Of a stretch of 64,000 bases of DNA, positions 44,555 through 52,933 are shown piece after piece. The notes beneath the pieces are model-generated. The model was not told where the DNA came from and searched no databases. It worked only from the letters and a program-made list of their open reading frames with translations. Origin of the DNA: an uncultured Granulosicoccus sp. (lineage in GTDB: Bacteria; Pseudomonadota; Gammaproteobacteria; Granulosicoccales; Granulosicoccaceae); contig CALKLO010000001.1 of the NCBI GenBank assembly GCA_937991945.1, forward strand, positions 1 through 64,000. Direction: 5' to 3'. Made by a program: the position numbers and the translations under genes. Within the stretch, counting starts at the first letter, position 1, and each line of letters starts with the position of its first letter.

Positions 44555-45868
44555 ATGGAAGAAATAGGCGCAATTAGCTTATTCCTTTTCGTTTTGTTCC
44601 TACTGTTAGGTTCTGGTGTATGGGTGGGTCTTGCGTTATTGGGCGTGGCCTTCGTCGGCATGACCTTATTCACTTCGCGACCCGCAGGGGATGCGATGAT
44701 CACCACCATATGGAGTGCGTCGTCCTCCTGGACTTTAACGGCGCTGCCCTTGTTTATATGGATGGGGGAAATACTCTATAGGACCCGTTTGTCTGAGGAC
44801 ATGTTCAAAGGTCTATCTCCTTGGATGGCACGACTACCCGGTGGTCTCGTTCACACAAATATTGTCGGATGTGCGGTGTTTGCTGCGGTGTCAGGTTCAT
44901 CGGCGGCGACATTGACAACTGTTGGCAAGATGTCTATCCCCGAGCTCAGACGACGTAAATACCCTGAAAATATGGTGATAGGAACATTAGCTGGGGCCGC
45001 AACTCTAGGCCTGATGATTCCACCCTCGTTAACGTTGATCGTTTACGGTGTCACCATAAACGAATCTATTCGTAAATTGTTTCTAGCGGGCGTAATCCCT
45101 GGGTTGGTGTTAGCTCTGATGTTCATGGCCTACGTTGCCATCATGTCTAAAATGTCCAAAGATTTTAATCCAGACCCTGAACCGTATATGAGCTTCGGTC
45201 AAAAGGTTGCGAATAGCCGGTATCTGATTCCAGTCATTTTATTGATCATGTTGGTTATTGGATCTATGTATGCCGGAGTGGCAACGGCGACGGAAGCTGC
45301 AGCGTTTGGTGTTATCGGAGCTCTAGTGCTTGCCGCTATCCAACGATCATTAAGTTGGGAGACCTTTACAACGAGTCTTATGGGGGCAACACGTACGTCC
45401 GCTATGATCGCGCTAATTCTAGCGGGTGCTGCATTTCTATCCTTATCTATGGGCTTTACGGGCTTGCCTAGGGCGCTCGCTGATTTTATTGCTCACTTAG
45501 ATTTATCGCAGTTCCAGCTACTGATGGCCTTGCTGGTGTTCTACATTATTTTGGGGTGTTTTCTAGACGGTATTTCGTCAGTTGTACTGACGATGGCTGT
45601 CGTAGAGCCCATGATTCGTGAGGCAGGAATTGATGTTATCTGGTTTGGTATTTTCGTTGTGGTCGCTGTTGAAATGGCCCAGATCACACCGCCTATCGGT
45701 TTCAATCTTTTTGTGTTGCAAGGAATGACCAATCATGAAATGGGGTATATTGCGAAAGCCGCGCTGCCCATGTTTATGATCATGGTCGTGATGGTATTTG
45801 TGCTAATTGCGGTTCCAGAAATGGCAACGTGGTTGCCGGACACCATGAGAGCAAATCCGTCGGGGTAG
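44555..45868 (+). CDS. dctM: TRAP transporter large membrane subunit DctM
   Basis: The 437-residue product is the 12-helix ion-coupled permease of a TRAP system. Family segments are AAVSGSSAATLTTVGKMSIP, LAGAATLGLMIPPSLTLIVY and EMAQITPPIGFNLFVLQGM. It ends the dctPQM operon; the stop is shared with a small hairpin where the operon meets the convergent GGDEF-EAL gene. Confidence 0.95.
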   Translation: MEEIGAISLFLFVLFLLLGSGVWVGLALLGVAFVGMTLFTSRPAGDAMITTIWSASSSWTLTALPLFIWMGEILYRTRLSEDMFKGLSPWMARLPGGLVHTNIVGCAVFAAVSGSSAATLTTVGKMSIPELRRRKYPENMVIGTLAGAATLGLMIPPSLTLIVYGVTINESIRKLFLAGVIPGLVLALMFMAYVAIMSKMSKDFNPDPEPYMSFGQKVANSRYLIPVILLIMLVIGSMYAGVATATEAAAFGVIGALVLAAIQRSLSWETFTTSLMGATRTSAMIALILAGAAFLSLSMGFTGLPRALADFIAHLDLSQFQLLMALLVFYIILGCFLDGISSVVLTMAVVEPMIREAGIDVIWFGIFVVVAVEMAQITPPIGFNLFVLQGMTNHEMGYIAKAALPMFMIMVVMVFVLIAVPEMATWLPDTMRANPSG

Positions 45869-45879
45869 CGTTTTGCTAC
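45865..45879. terminator. Hairpin holding both stop codons, dctM / GGDEF-EAL
   Basis: GTAGC-GTTTT-GCTAC contains the dctM stop (TAG 45866-45868) in one arm and the minus-strand stop (TAG 45878-45876) in the other. A second stem, CGCTC-GGCT-GAGCG, lies at 45882-45895. Terminator activity is inferred; the T-run is only in the loop. Confidence 0.4.
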
Positions 45880-48659
45880 GCCGCTCGGCTGAGCGAACTC
45901 GATAGGCCGAGTGCCTCTTCGATAGGGCAGGGCTTAGCAATGTGGTATCCCTGCGCGTAGTGCACACCTATTTCAGATAAGACTTGCACAATCGCCTCGT
46001 CCTCTACGAATTCTGCGACAGTCTTGATGCCCATGGCAACACCAACTTGGTGAATAGCCCTTACCATTTCGCGATCGATAGGATTGTTAGCAATTTCCTT
46101 AACAAACTGGCCATCGATTTTTAGAATATCAACCGGTAAGTTTTTCAAATACCCGAACGAGCTTAAGCCCGATCCAAAATCATCGAGTGCAACAAGAGAA
46201 CCTAAGCTTCGTATGTTGTTGATCAAATCAACAGCCACTGAGAAATGGGAAATTGCCGCTGTCTCGGTTAGCTCAAACCAGATTTGCGAAGGGTCAACAC
46301 CATAGTAATCCAGCTTATCTTTTATATAGTCCTTTAGACGTGGGTCTGCCGCCGATTGCCCAGACAGATTGATAGAGAAGCTACAGTCACCTCCTGGCCC
46401 ACCTTTTAAGCCTGCAACCGTTTCGAATGCTTTTGCGATGACCCAACGATCTATATCGACCATTAAGTCATAGCGCTCTGCCGCCTGGATAAACTGCCAT
46501 GGTGTGCTCAGGCTGCCATCCGGGTTTTGCAGGCGCAGGAGAAATTCATAGTGTTCGACAGCTTGGGCATCATTACGACATAGGCCATCGACGGATGCAA
46601 CGGCTTGCACCATTAACGTAAACTCGTCTTGCTGTATGGCCTTTCGTAATCGTGGTAGCCAACTTAGTTCGACTGATCGTTCGGCAATAGCGTCATCAGT
46701 GTCGGAGTACACATACAAACTATTGCGACCAGAGTCTTTGGCGGCATAGCAAGCCATATCAGCCGACGCTAGAATATCTTTAATGTTGTTGCAGGTTTGA
46801 TTAATGTGTACGACACCAATACTGGCACGTACTGCAAAGGCCTTGTTGTCATAATGAAAGACATAGTTTTGGAAAAAATCATAGATACGCTGTGAGCGCT
46901 CTGCAACTTCTTCTTCATCGACGTTGATCATTAGGAGGCCAAATTCATCACCGCCGAGTCGAGATAATACATCGTTCTCGTGCATGGCCATTCTAATGTT
47001 GTCAGTTAAATCAGTAAGCAGTTGGTCACCCGCAACATGCCCGCAGGTATCGTTAATAACTTTGAACTGATCTAAATCCATGTAGCATAAGGCGTGAATT
47101 TTTTCGGATTCAGGAAAATCTTCGAGTAGTGTAGTTAGGGTGTTTTCGAAAAAGTGCCTGTTCGTGCATCCCGTTAGCGCATCATGGTTAGCTTGATAGG
47201 CTAATTTTTTTGTCAATTGACGCTCGTGACTGATGTCTCTAAGTACGAGTACATGGCCTTTTACAATACCTTGGCGACTATACGAATTCGTCAACGTCAA
47301 TCGTAATACGAAATCTGGATCATCCGATTCAAATAGCGTGACATCAAATTTGTCATTGCCGCCGCGCTGCAAATTATCCAGCGCTTGTTCTACATTAAGT
47401 GCTGAGAACGCATCGCCTACCAAACTGAACTTAACAAAATTATCTAGCACTCGTCCTGTGGTGTCAGCAGCGGTTGCATCGAATAGTGTGGCAGCTGCTG
47501 GGTTGATATGAACAACTCGCCTATCCGCATCAAGTGCGATGATGGCATCTTGCACCGTGTTAAGAGTTGTTTCTGCTTTGCCGCGTTCCTCTAATAGAGC
47601 GTCCTGAGAATTTATTCTTTGTCGTAAGGCGGTGCGGCGTGCCAATATGTATATGGTGAATAAACCCGTAATGGCAAGAATACTAAGCAACGCTGTGCAG
47701 AAATACACTAAAGCGTTTTTGCTAAAACCGAAATCCTGTTGGAGCGTGATTGTTAAAGAAGAGTTTCCCGTTACCCAATCTTCGCTAATTTCTTTTTGAA
47801 GATACAAAGACTTTAAGTAGCTAGGCTTTGGTCGCGTCCCAAGTCTGCCATACAGCAATGTAGATTCATCGCTTGTATTAATGCGTGCGGTTACATCGAA
47901 TGACTCAATGTTTTTGTTGATGCCTGCGAATAGTGATTCTAGGTTGATACTTATCCAGAATCCGCCTGCGGATTGAAGCATGCGAGAAGCAGGCATGGAG
48001 GGTGCTGAGTTGCCTCGGTATACCGGTGAAAATAAAACAATATCACCGCCTGTAGGCCAACGTGATGGAAACGTGGCAAGTAACGGTGCATTCTCGGATG
48101 CAATAGTATCTAGCTTACCCCTTAGGCTATCAAGCTCAGACAAGTCTGCCCCGAGTAGACGGGCATTTTGTGGCTCCAATGGTTCTAGCATTGAGATGGG
48201 GTAGTAGGAGCTTTTCTCAGGTCGTATTTCAGTATGGCCGTGTATGCCGATGTCAGTGATACGAAAATTGAATAGACCTTGCTCACTCATTCGTTCTTCA
48301 AATGCGCCCCGATCTTTATGAAGAACATGATCATATCGGCCGATGCCAGTTATGTACTCTGCTTGCTCACGTAACTCCCGTGCAAACAAGGACATGTCTG
48401 GAGCGCTCGATGCACTGGATGCATAGTGAAGACCAATCAGGGAGGCCATTACCGTCTTAATTTCGGTTAGACGCTCGTTCAAATCTTGCGTTATATGATT
48501 TGCATCGTCCTCAATTTGATTGTTTTTTTCGTGATAATTGACGGTGTAGGTTGTATAGAGTAATGCAGGAATCGCCGCTAAGATAAGAAATGCCAATGAC
48601 ATAGACACAGGCGAACCCAGTGAATATTTCAGAACAGCCCTTAGCGAAAAAAATTTCAA
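45876..48659 (-). CDS. CHASE-PAS-GGDEF-EAL c-di-GMP signalling protein
   Basis: The 927-residue protein has a membrane helix (about 15-36), a periplasmic CHASE-type sensor (about 45-310, with SYYPISMLEPLEPQNARLLG and GGDIVLFSPVYRGNS), a second helix (about 325-347), a PAS domain (about 365-485), a GGDEF domain with intact RLGGDEF and an EAL domain. The EAL signature is EFLLRL, and the metal and catalytic residues in FSINLSGQS, ELTETAA, LDDFGSGLSSFGYL and YAQGYHI are kept. It could make or degrade c-di-GMP. The start is TTG 48659 with AGG upstream, directly after the binding-protein stop. Confidence 0.92.
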   Translation of the reverse strand: MKFFSLRAVLKYSLGSPVSMSLAFLILAAIPALLYTTYTVNYHEKNNQIEDDANHITQDLNERLTEIKTVMASLIGLHYASSASSAPDMSLFARELREQAEYITGIGRYDHVLHKDRGAFEERMSEQGLFNFRITDIGIHGHTEIRPEKSSYYPISMLEPLEPQNARLLGADLSELDSLRGKLDTIASENAPLLATFPSRWPTGGDIVLFSPVYRGNSAPSMPASRMLQSAGGFWISINLESLFAGINKNIESFDVTARINTSDESTLLYGRLGTRPKPSYLKSLYLQKEISEDWVTGNSSLTITLQQDFGFSKNALVYFCTALLSILAITGLFTIYILARRTALRQRINSQDALLEERGKAETTLNTVQDAIIALDADRRVVHINPAAATLFDATAADTTGRVLDNFVKFSLVGDAFSALNVEQALDNLQRGGNDKFDVTLFESDDPDFVLRLTLTNSYSRQGIVKGHVLVLRDISHERQLTKKLAYQANHDALTGCTNRHFFENTLTTLLEDFPESEKIHALCYMDLDQFKVINDTCGHVAGDQLLTDLTDNIRMAMHENDVLSRLGGDEFGLLMINVDEEEVAERSQRIYDFFQNYVFHYDNKAFAVRASIGVVHINQTCNNIKDILASADMACYAAKDSGRNSLYVYSDTDDAIAERSVELSWLPRLRKAIQQDEFTLMVQAVASVDGLCRNDAQAVEHYEFLLRLQNPDGSLSTPWQFIQAAERYDLMVDIDRWVIAKAFETVAGLKGGPGGDCSFSINLSGQSAADPRLKDYIKDKLDYYGVDPSQIWFELTETAAISHFSVAVDLINNIRSLGSLVALDDFGSGLSSFGYLKNLPVDILKIDGQFVKEIANNPIDREMVRAIHQVGVAMGIKTVAEFVEDEAIVQVLSEIGVHYAQGYHIAKPCPIEEALGLSSSLSRAA

Positions 48660-48660
48660 G

Positions 48661-49647
48661 TTACCTATGCTTCTTAGCGTTGATCAGTGTAGATTCTTCC
48701 AAATTGATGTTGGCAGCGTCTAGAAGAGATTCATTGATCCATGTGTCCCAGCGTCTATTGGTCACGAGAGGAATGTCTAACGCTCTAACGCCGTTGAGTA
48801 TTGCAATTGTTGAATCTGCTGCCCATTCCCCATGTTCTTCGGGTATTTTTGTATAGCCGATTGCTGAATAGGGCATCATCCACTCGTTGTTGGTTAAGCT
48901 GAGTGTTCGCGTGTTGGCTGCAACCCATTCAGCCGCTTCCTCTGGAGAGAATTTTGAAATGCCTGAGTGACTGCCCATGACCACCATGTCGTAGTTCTGA
49001 GCGATCAGAAAACCTGCTTTCCAATCCGTGAAATTTTCTACTAAAATTCTATCAACGGTTATTTCAAGTTTTTCGGCGACAGTGACTACACGACTATAGT
49101 TTTTCATTTCACTAAGCGTGCTAGCACCTAGATAAGCGATACGAGTTGCATGGTCTATAGGCAAGTTTGAAGAGCTAACGCCTTCCATTAGCATGGGCTT
49201 TATTGGTGCAATCTCGACAATGCCTGTGATGTTCTTGGCCGGAAAGCCATACTCATCAACTGTCCAGTTAATACCCGAAAACACCACTGGTACATCGCCG
49301 TCTAACAGGTGGGGCACAATAAGATACTTAGCGGCGTTGTCGTCTGACGTTATAACAACATCTGGCTTTAGATCTTTAATAAGCTCGTAAGCTGCTTGAC
49401 CGGCAGATACCTTATCGTCGGTCGTTTTCCGACGTTTGGTGTCCATGTAAAATGCAGTAATGTTGCACTGATCATGAAGCCGGCTTTTCAGTCCGCGTGC
49501 AACACCATCCGACCATTGGTGACCCGCATGGTACGAGGCTACATACAAGCAATTGGGCTTGTTACCTGTTTGCGCAATGCTTCCAGAACTGAAAGATGCG
49601 CAGATCGCCAAAAGAGAAAAAATGCCGGTAGGCCATCTAGTTTGCAT
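48661..49647 (-). CDS. ABC_sub_bind-type periplasmic binding protein
   Basis: The 328-residue product has a signal peptide (IFSLLAICASFSSGSIAQ) and the ABC_sub_bind fold: CLYVASYHAGHQWSDGVARG, LKPDVVITSDDNAAKYLIVP and VPVVFSGINWTVDEYGFP. No ABC permease or ATPase gene is near. Instead its stop lies one base before the start of the CHASE-GGDEF-EAL gene, so it probably feeds a ligand signal to that sensor rather than a transporter. Confidence 0.85.
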   Translation of the reverse strand: MQTRWPTGIFSLLAICASFSSGSIAQTGNKPNCLYVASYHAGHQWSDGVARGLKSRLHDQCNITAFYMDTKRRKTTDDKVSAGQAAYELIKDLKPDVVITSDDNAAKYLIVPHLLDGDVPVVFSGINWTVDEYGFPAKNITGIVEIAPIKPMLMEGVSSSNLPIDHATRIAYLGASTLSEMKNYSRVVTVAEKLEITVDRILVENFTDWKAGFLIAQNYDMVVMGSHSGISKFSPEEAAEWVAANTRTLSLTNNEWMMPYSAIGYTKIPEEHGEWAADSTIAILNGVRALDIPLVTNRRWDTWINESLLDAANINLEESTLINAKKHR

Positions 49648-49826
49648 AAACCCTAACTCATCCGAAGTTGAGCGCCTTCAACGGGCGCTACTACGGGGTT
49701 ATCGGCAAATTAACTAGTGGGTGTATAGCCGTTAGGTTTCATTTTCCGGTCGTCTGGAAACAAAGAAAGCCGCTAGACACAAAAATATGAACTAGTTCAA
49801 CATTTGAGGGGCGGTGTTACTCGCTC

Positions 49827-50054
49827 TTAACTTTTGGTGAAAGAGTCAATTCCTGCTTTGCACGCGCTAACTACACGACGCCCGAAAGTTGCGACAGTTT
49901 CGGGCTTGCTCAGATCTAATCTCACTTTTTGTCCCCACAGCACGTAGGCCAGATATATCAGCGCAAGCGGCCATGAGAGCGTGAATAGAACAACGATGAT
50001 AATAATATTTACGGTGCTCCATCCAGGAGCTAACTGCTGTTTTAGATCATTCAT
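49827..50054 (-). CDS. Small membrane protein, possibly DUF2852-like
   Basis: The 75-residue product has two hydrophobic stretches that could form a hairpin (VNIIIIVVLFTLSWPLALIY and following LAYVLWG), then a basic tail. The WPLALIYLAYVLWGQ part recalls DUF2852 proteins, but the match is loose. It stands between the binding-protein gene and the USP gene on the same strand. The role is unknown. Confidence 0.55.
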   Translation of the reverse strand: MNDLKQQLAPGWSTVNIIIIVVLFTLSWPLALIYLAYVLWGQKVRLDLSKPETVATFGRRVVSACKAGIDSFTKS

Positions 50055-50171
50055 GCTGTGTTTGTCTCGATGCTAGTCATTGCTCCTCGGCCATGAACTA
50101 TTGAGCTAGTACAGGGTCGAGTGTGAGCGTTTTATCGATACTAATATAGAGATAGATTGCTAAATTCCAAC

Positions 50172-51026
50172 TCAGCGAAATAGCAGAACTGGAACCTTGC
50201 AAGAGCGAATCATTTCTGTGGTCGTGGAGCCAATGATTAAATTGCGAATTCTGGAGTGTCCGTAAGCACCCATCAAAAGGAGATCGAAACCCGCTAATTC
50301 AATATTTTCGGCGATGACCGTTTCAGGTTGGCCTGCTAGAAACTCACCACTAGCGTTGTATCCGCCGTCTTTTAGTGTCGCTACAGCGCCTTCAAGTTGG
50401 TGCAGCATTTCATCGGAGTAGGGGCCAACTGTCAGTACGTGGCATTCCAATTTGTTGTACTGCGCCTGCTTTGCAAAGTACTGAACCGCCTTTACAGAAC
50501 TTGGCCCGCCATCGAAAGCGACCAGTACTTTTTTGATTGGCTTGAAGCTACGCGAAGCCACCAGCACGGGTAAATGGGTGGATCGGACCACACGTTCGAG
50601 GTTTGAGCCTAAATGGCCAGTGTCAAAGTCTGCTGCTTCGCCGCGTTTGCCAATGACGATGAGGTCGGCGTCGGCTTCACGTGCGTTTACAGAATCGACT
50701 ATTTCGCCGTTGCGAAGCTTGGTCGTGACGTTTGACACACCTCGTTCCTTGAGCAGTGTTTCGGCGTCTTCCAGGATGGCACGCCCTCGCTTTTGAGAGA
50801 GCCGGGCTGTTTGTGCGTCGAGTTCGGCAAGTTCTGCCAGTAGGGCAGAGCGTGCGCCTAAGCCAATACTGCCACTGAGATTGAAGGGGTCGCTGGATAC
50901 ATCGCGACGCCCTAACACATGCATAACCTCGACATCTGTCGGTGTGTGCTCGGCTATCCAGGCGGCGTGTTCGCACACGCTCGCCGAGTAAGCAGAACCA
51001 TCGATAACGGCTAGTAGTTTCGACAT
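50172..51026 (-). CDS. Tandem universal stress protein
   Basis: The 284-residue product has two UspA domains (about 1-150 and 155-284). The first starts LLAVIDGSAYSASVCEHAAW; the second starts KKVLVAFDGGPSSVKAVQYF and has the ATP-binding pattern LLMGAYGHSRIRNLIIGSTT. I place the start at ATG 51026, with GGAGG eight bases upstream; the track's TTG 51032 is too close to that site. It lies 15 bases after the SulP stop and is probably co-transcribed. Confidence 0.92.
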   Translation of the reverse strand: MSKLLAVIDGSAYSASVCEHAAWIAEHTPTDVEVMHVLGRRDVSSDPFNLSGSIGLGARSALLAELAELDAQTARLSQKRGRAILEDAETLLKERGVSNVTTKLRNGEIVDSVNAREADADLIVIGKRGEAADFDTGHLGSNLERVVRSTHLPVLVASRSFKPIKKVLVAFDGGPSSVKAVQYFAKQAQYNKLECHVLTVGPYSDEMLHQLEGAVATLKDGGYNASGEFLAGQPETVIAENIELAGFDLLLMGAYGHSRIRNLIIGSTTTEMIRSCKVPVLLFR

Positions 51027-51041
51027 GCTCAAAGCCTCCGT

Positions 51042-52532
51042 TTAATGACCCATCATATCGTCAAGTGCACCAGGTTTGTCATGAATAGCTAGCTGGTCGA
51101 CAATCGTTTCACTGGCTTTATTCAACCCAATAATTTCCACTTCGCTACCTTCACGGCGGAATTTCATGACCACCATGTCAAGCGCTTGGACGCTACTAAT
51201 ATCCCAAATATGCGCCAAACTGACGTCTATCACAACCGCATCTAGGGCTTCTTTGAAATCGAAAGAATTGGTGAATTCATCGCTGGACGCAAAAAACAGC
51301 TGACCTTCGACCAGGTAGGTGCGTTTGAGGCCATCGTCCGACAATGTTGTCGTTACACGGAATATTTGCGAGATTTTCCAAGCAAAGAAAATTCCGGAGA
51401 ACAATACGCCAACCAAAACGCCAATAGCCAAGTTATGTGTCGTAACAACCACGATGACGGTAGCGAGCATGACAATGGATGAACTTCTTGGGTGATCTTT
51501 AAGGTTAACGATAGAGGACCAGCTAAATGTACCGATGGAAACCATAATCATGATGGCGACCAAGGCTGCCATAGGGATCTGTTTTACCCAGTCACCTAAG
51601 AAAACGATCATGAGCAGCAGGAACATGCCTGCGCAAAACGTCGAGAGACGGCCGCGGCCACCGGATTTTACGTTAATGATTGACTGTCCAATCATTGCGC
51701 AACCCGCCATTCCGCCGATAAAGCCCGTGGCTGTGTTAGCGATGCCTTGACCAATGCATTCGCGATTTTTGTCACTGCGTGTATCGGTCAGCTCGTCAAC
51801 GATCGAAGCTGTCATGAGTGATTCTAATAAACCCACCGCTGCAACCGCTGCCGAGTAAGGGAAGATAATTTTTAGCGTTTCTAAATTCAATGGAATATCG
51901 GGTAGAAGGAAAATGGGCAAGCTATCTGGCAGCTCTCCCATATCGCCTACCGTTCGAATGTCCAAGCCAAGAGCTAGAGACACCCCGGTTAATAAAATGA
52001 TGCAGACAAGCGGAGAGGGGATCACGGAGGTGATTCGCGGCAACAGATAGATAATGCCTAAGCCGGCTGCAACCATGACGTAGGTCAAATTAGGGACATC
52101 AATGAGTTCGGGCAGCTGTGCCATGAATATGAGAATTGCCAAAGCGTTGACGAAACCTGTCATGACAGAGCGGGACACAAAGCGCATCACAGCCCCAAGC
52201 TTTAATAGACCTGCAACGATTTGCAGCAAGCCAGCGAGAACCGTAGCTGCCAGGAGGTATTCCAAGCCGTATTCTTTGACTAGAGTGACCATGAGAACCG
52301 CAGTGGCGGCTGTGGCGGCGGATATCATGCCTGGCCGTCCGCCTGTGATCGAGACAATCACGGCAATCGAGAAGGAGGCATAGAGTCCGACTTTAGGATC
52401 TACCCCTGCAATGATAGAGAAGGCTATTGCTTCAGGGATGAGTGCCAGTGCTACAACCAAGCCTGCCAAGATATCGGCTCGAATATTGCCAAACCATTCT
52501 AGCTGCCAACGGGCAAGAGAATCTGTATTCAC
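51042..52532 (-). CDS. SulP-family anion transporter with STAS domain
   Basis: The 496-residue product has the SulP membrane domain (about 1-380; [20 protein letters not shown], then [20 protein letters not shown]) and a C-terminal STAS domain (about 400-485; [20 protein letters not shown]). Family members move sulfate, bicarbonate or other anions. The sequence does not fix which. It starts at GTG 52532. The following USP gene suggests linked expression under stress or anion change. Confidence 0.92.
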   Translation of the reverse strand: MNTDSLARWQLEWFGNIRADILAGLVVALALIPEAIAFSIIAGVDPKVGLYASFSIAVIVSITGGRPGMISAATAATAVLMVTLVKEYGLEYLLAATVLAGLLQIVAGLLKLGAVMRFVSRSVMTGFVNALAILIFMAQLPELIDVPNLTYVMVAAGLGIIYLLPRITSVIPSPLVCIILLTGVSLALGLDIRTVGDMGELPDSLPIFLLPDIPLNLETLKIIFPYSAAVAAVGLLESLMTASIVDELTDTRSDKNRECIGQGIANTATGFIGGMAGCAMIGQSIINVKSGGRGRLSTFCAGMFLLLMIVFLGDWVKQIPMAALVAIMIMVSIGTFSWSSIVNLKDHPRSSSIVMLATVIVVVTTHNLAIGVLVGVLFSGIFFAWKISQIFRVTTTLSDDGLKRTYLVEGQLFFASSDEFTNSFDFKEALDAVVIDVSLAHIWDISSVQALDMVVMKFRREGSEVEIIGLNKASETIVDQLAIHDKPGALDDMMGH

Positions 52533-52705
52533 GATAGGGATCTGTACTCAAAAAGTTGTGAAATGCTATGCACGCAGTAGGCCTTGATAGGATTTTGGAT
52601 GAAGCTTGGCCAGTTTTGAGCTTCGCATTGCTTATAAAAAAGCAAAAAAAGGCCCGCCTGTCGTATACTCAAGGCCGTAGGTCACTGCAATGTACTGTTA
52701 CATGA

Positions 52706-52733
52706 ACTGTAGCGCATAGATGCACGCTGTGGT
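52706..52733 (+). ncRNA. Candidate RNA hairpin in leader
   Basis: ACTGTAGCG pairs with CGCTGTGGT (nine pairs, three of them G-U) around a 10-base loop. The G-U pairs would become A-C mismatches on the other strand, which favours a plus-strand RNA. It would be part of the 5' leader of the gene at 52934 or of a separate small RNA. Confidence 0.35.
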
Positions 52734-52737
52734 GAGA

Positions 52738-52766
52738 CCTGAGAGAGATTGACCTTTGCCTGAGAG
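52738..52766. repeat. Direct repeat CCTGAGAG, 21 bp apart
   Basis: CCTGAGAG occurs at 52738-52745 and 52759-52766, two helical turns apart, in the sulP / Asn-rich gene gap. Spacing suits a dimeric regulator binding one DNA face. On the minus strand it reads CTCTCAGG. Confidence 0.4.
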
Positions 52767-52933
52767 TAATTGCAGCGGCGATCCGAAAAATATCCGTAAC
52801 ACTAAAGTAAGTTGCGATTTATGGCGGGAAGGTCCTGCCTCCTTAAATACCTAATTCGCGGTGCTTAGCACTAAGCGGTTAAATTGCATCCACAGATGAA
52901 AAGTTGTAAGAAACTCAAGGTGATAGAAGACGT

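Larger units (their letters stand above)
52533..52933. other. 401-bp gap with possible structured leader
   Basis: This divergent gap between sulP (minus) and the Asn/Arg-rich gene (plus) holds no ORF that I trust. It contains a TATACT -10-like box at 52664-52669 (no good -35), long-range pairing CTGCAAT (52685-52691) with ATTGCAG (52769-52775), a hairpin at 52706-52733 that uses G-U pairs, a direct repeat CCTGAGAG at 52738 and 52759, and stems at 52822-52839 and 52864-52877. Confidence 0.5.

Noticed and set aside
52731-52790. Glycine-riboswitch-like core on the minus strand
   Set aside because: CTCTCAGGCAAAGG resembles part of the aptamer, but the GCCGAAGGAGCAA part is shortened and the P1 partner is not found; kept only as a low-interest observation.
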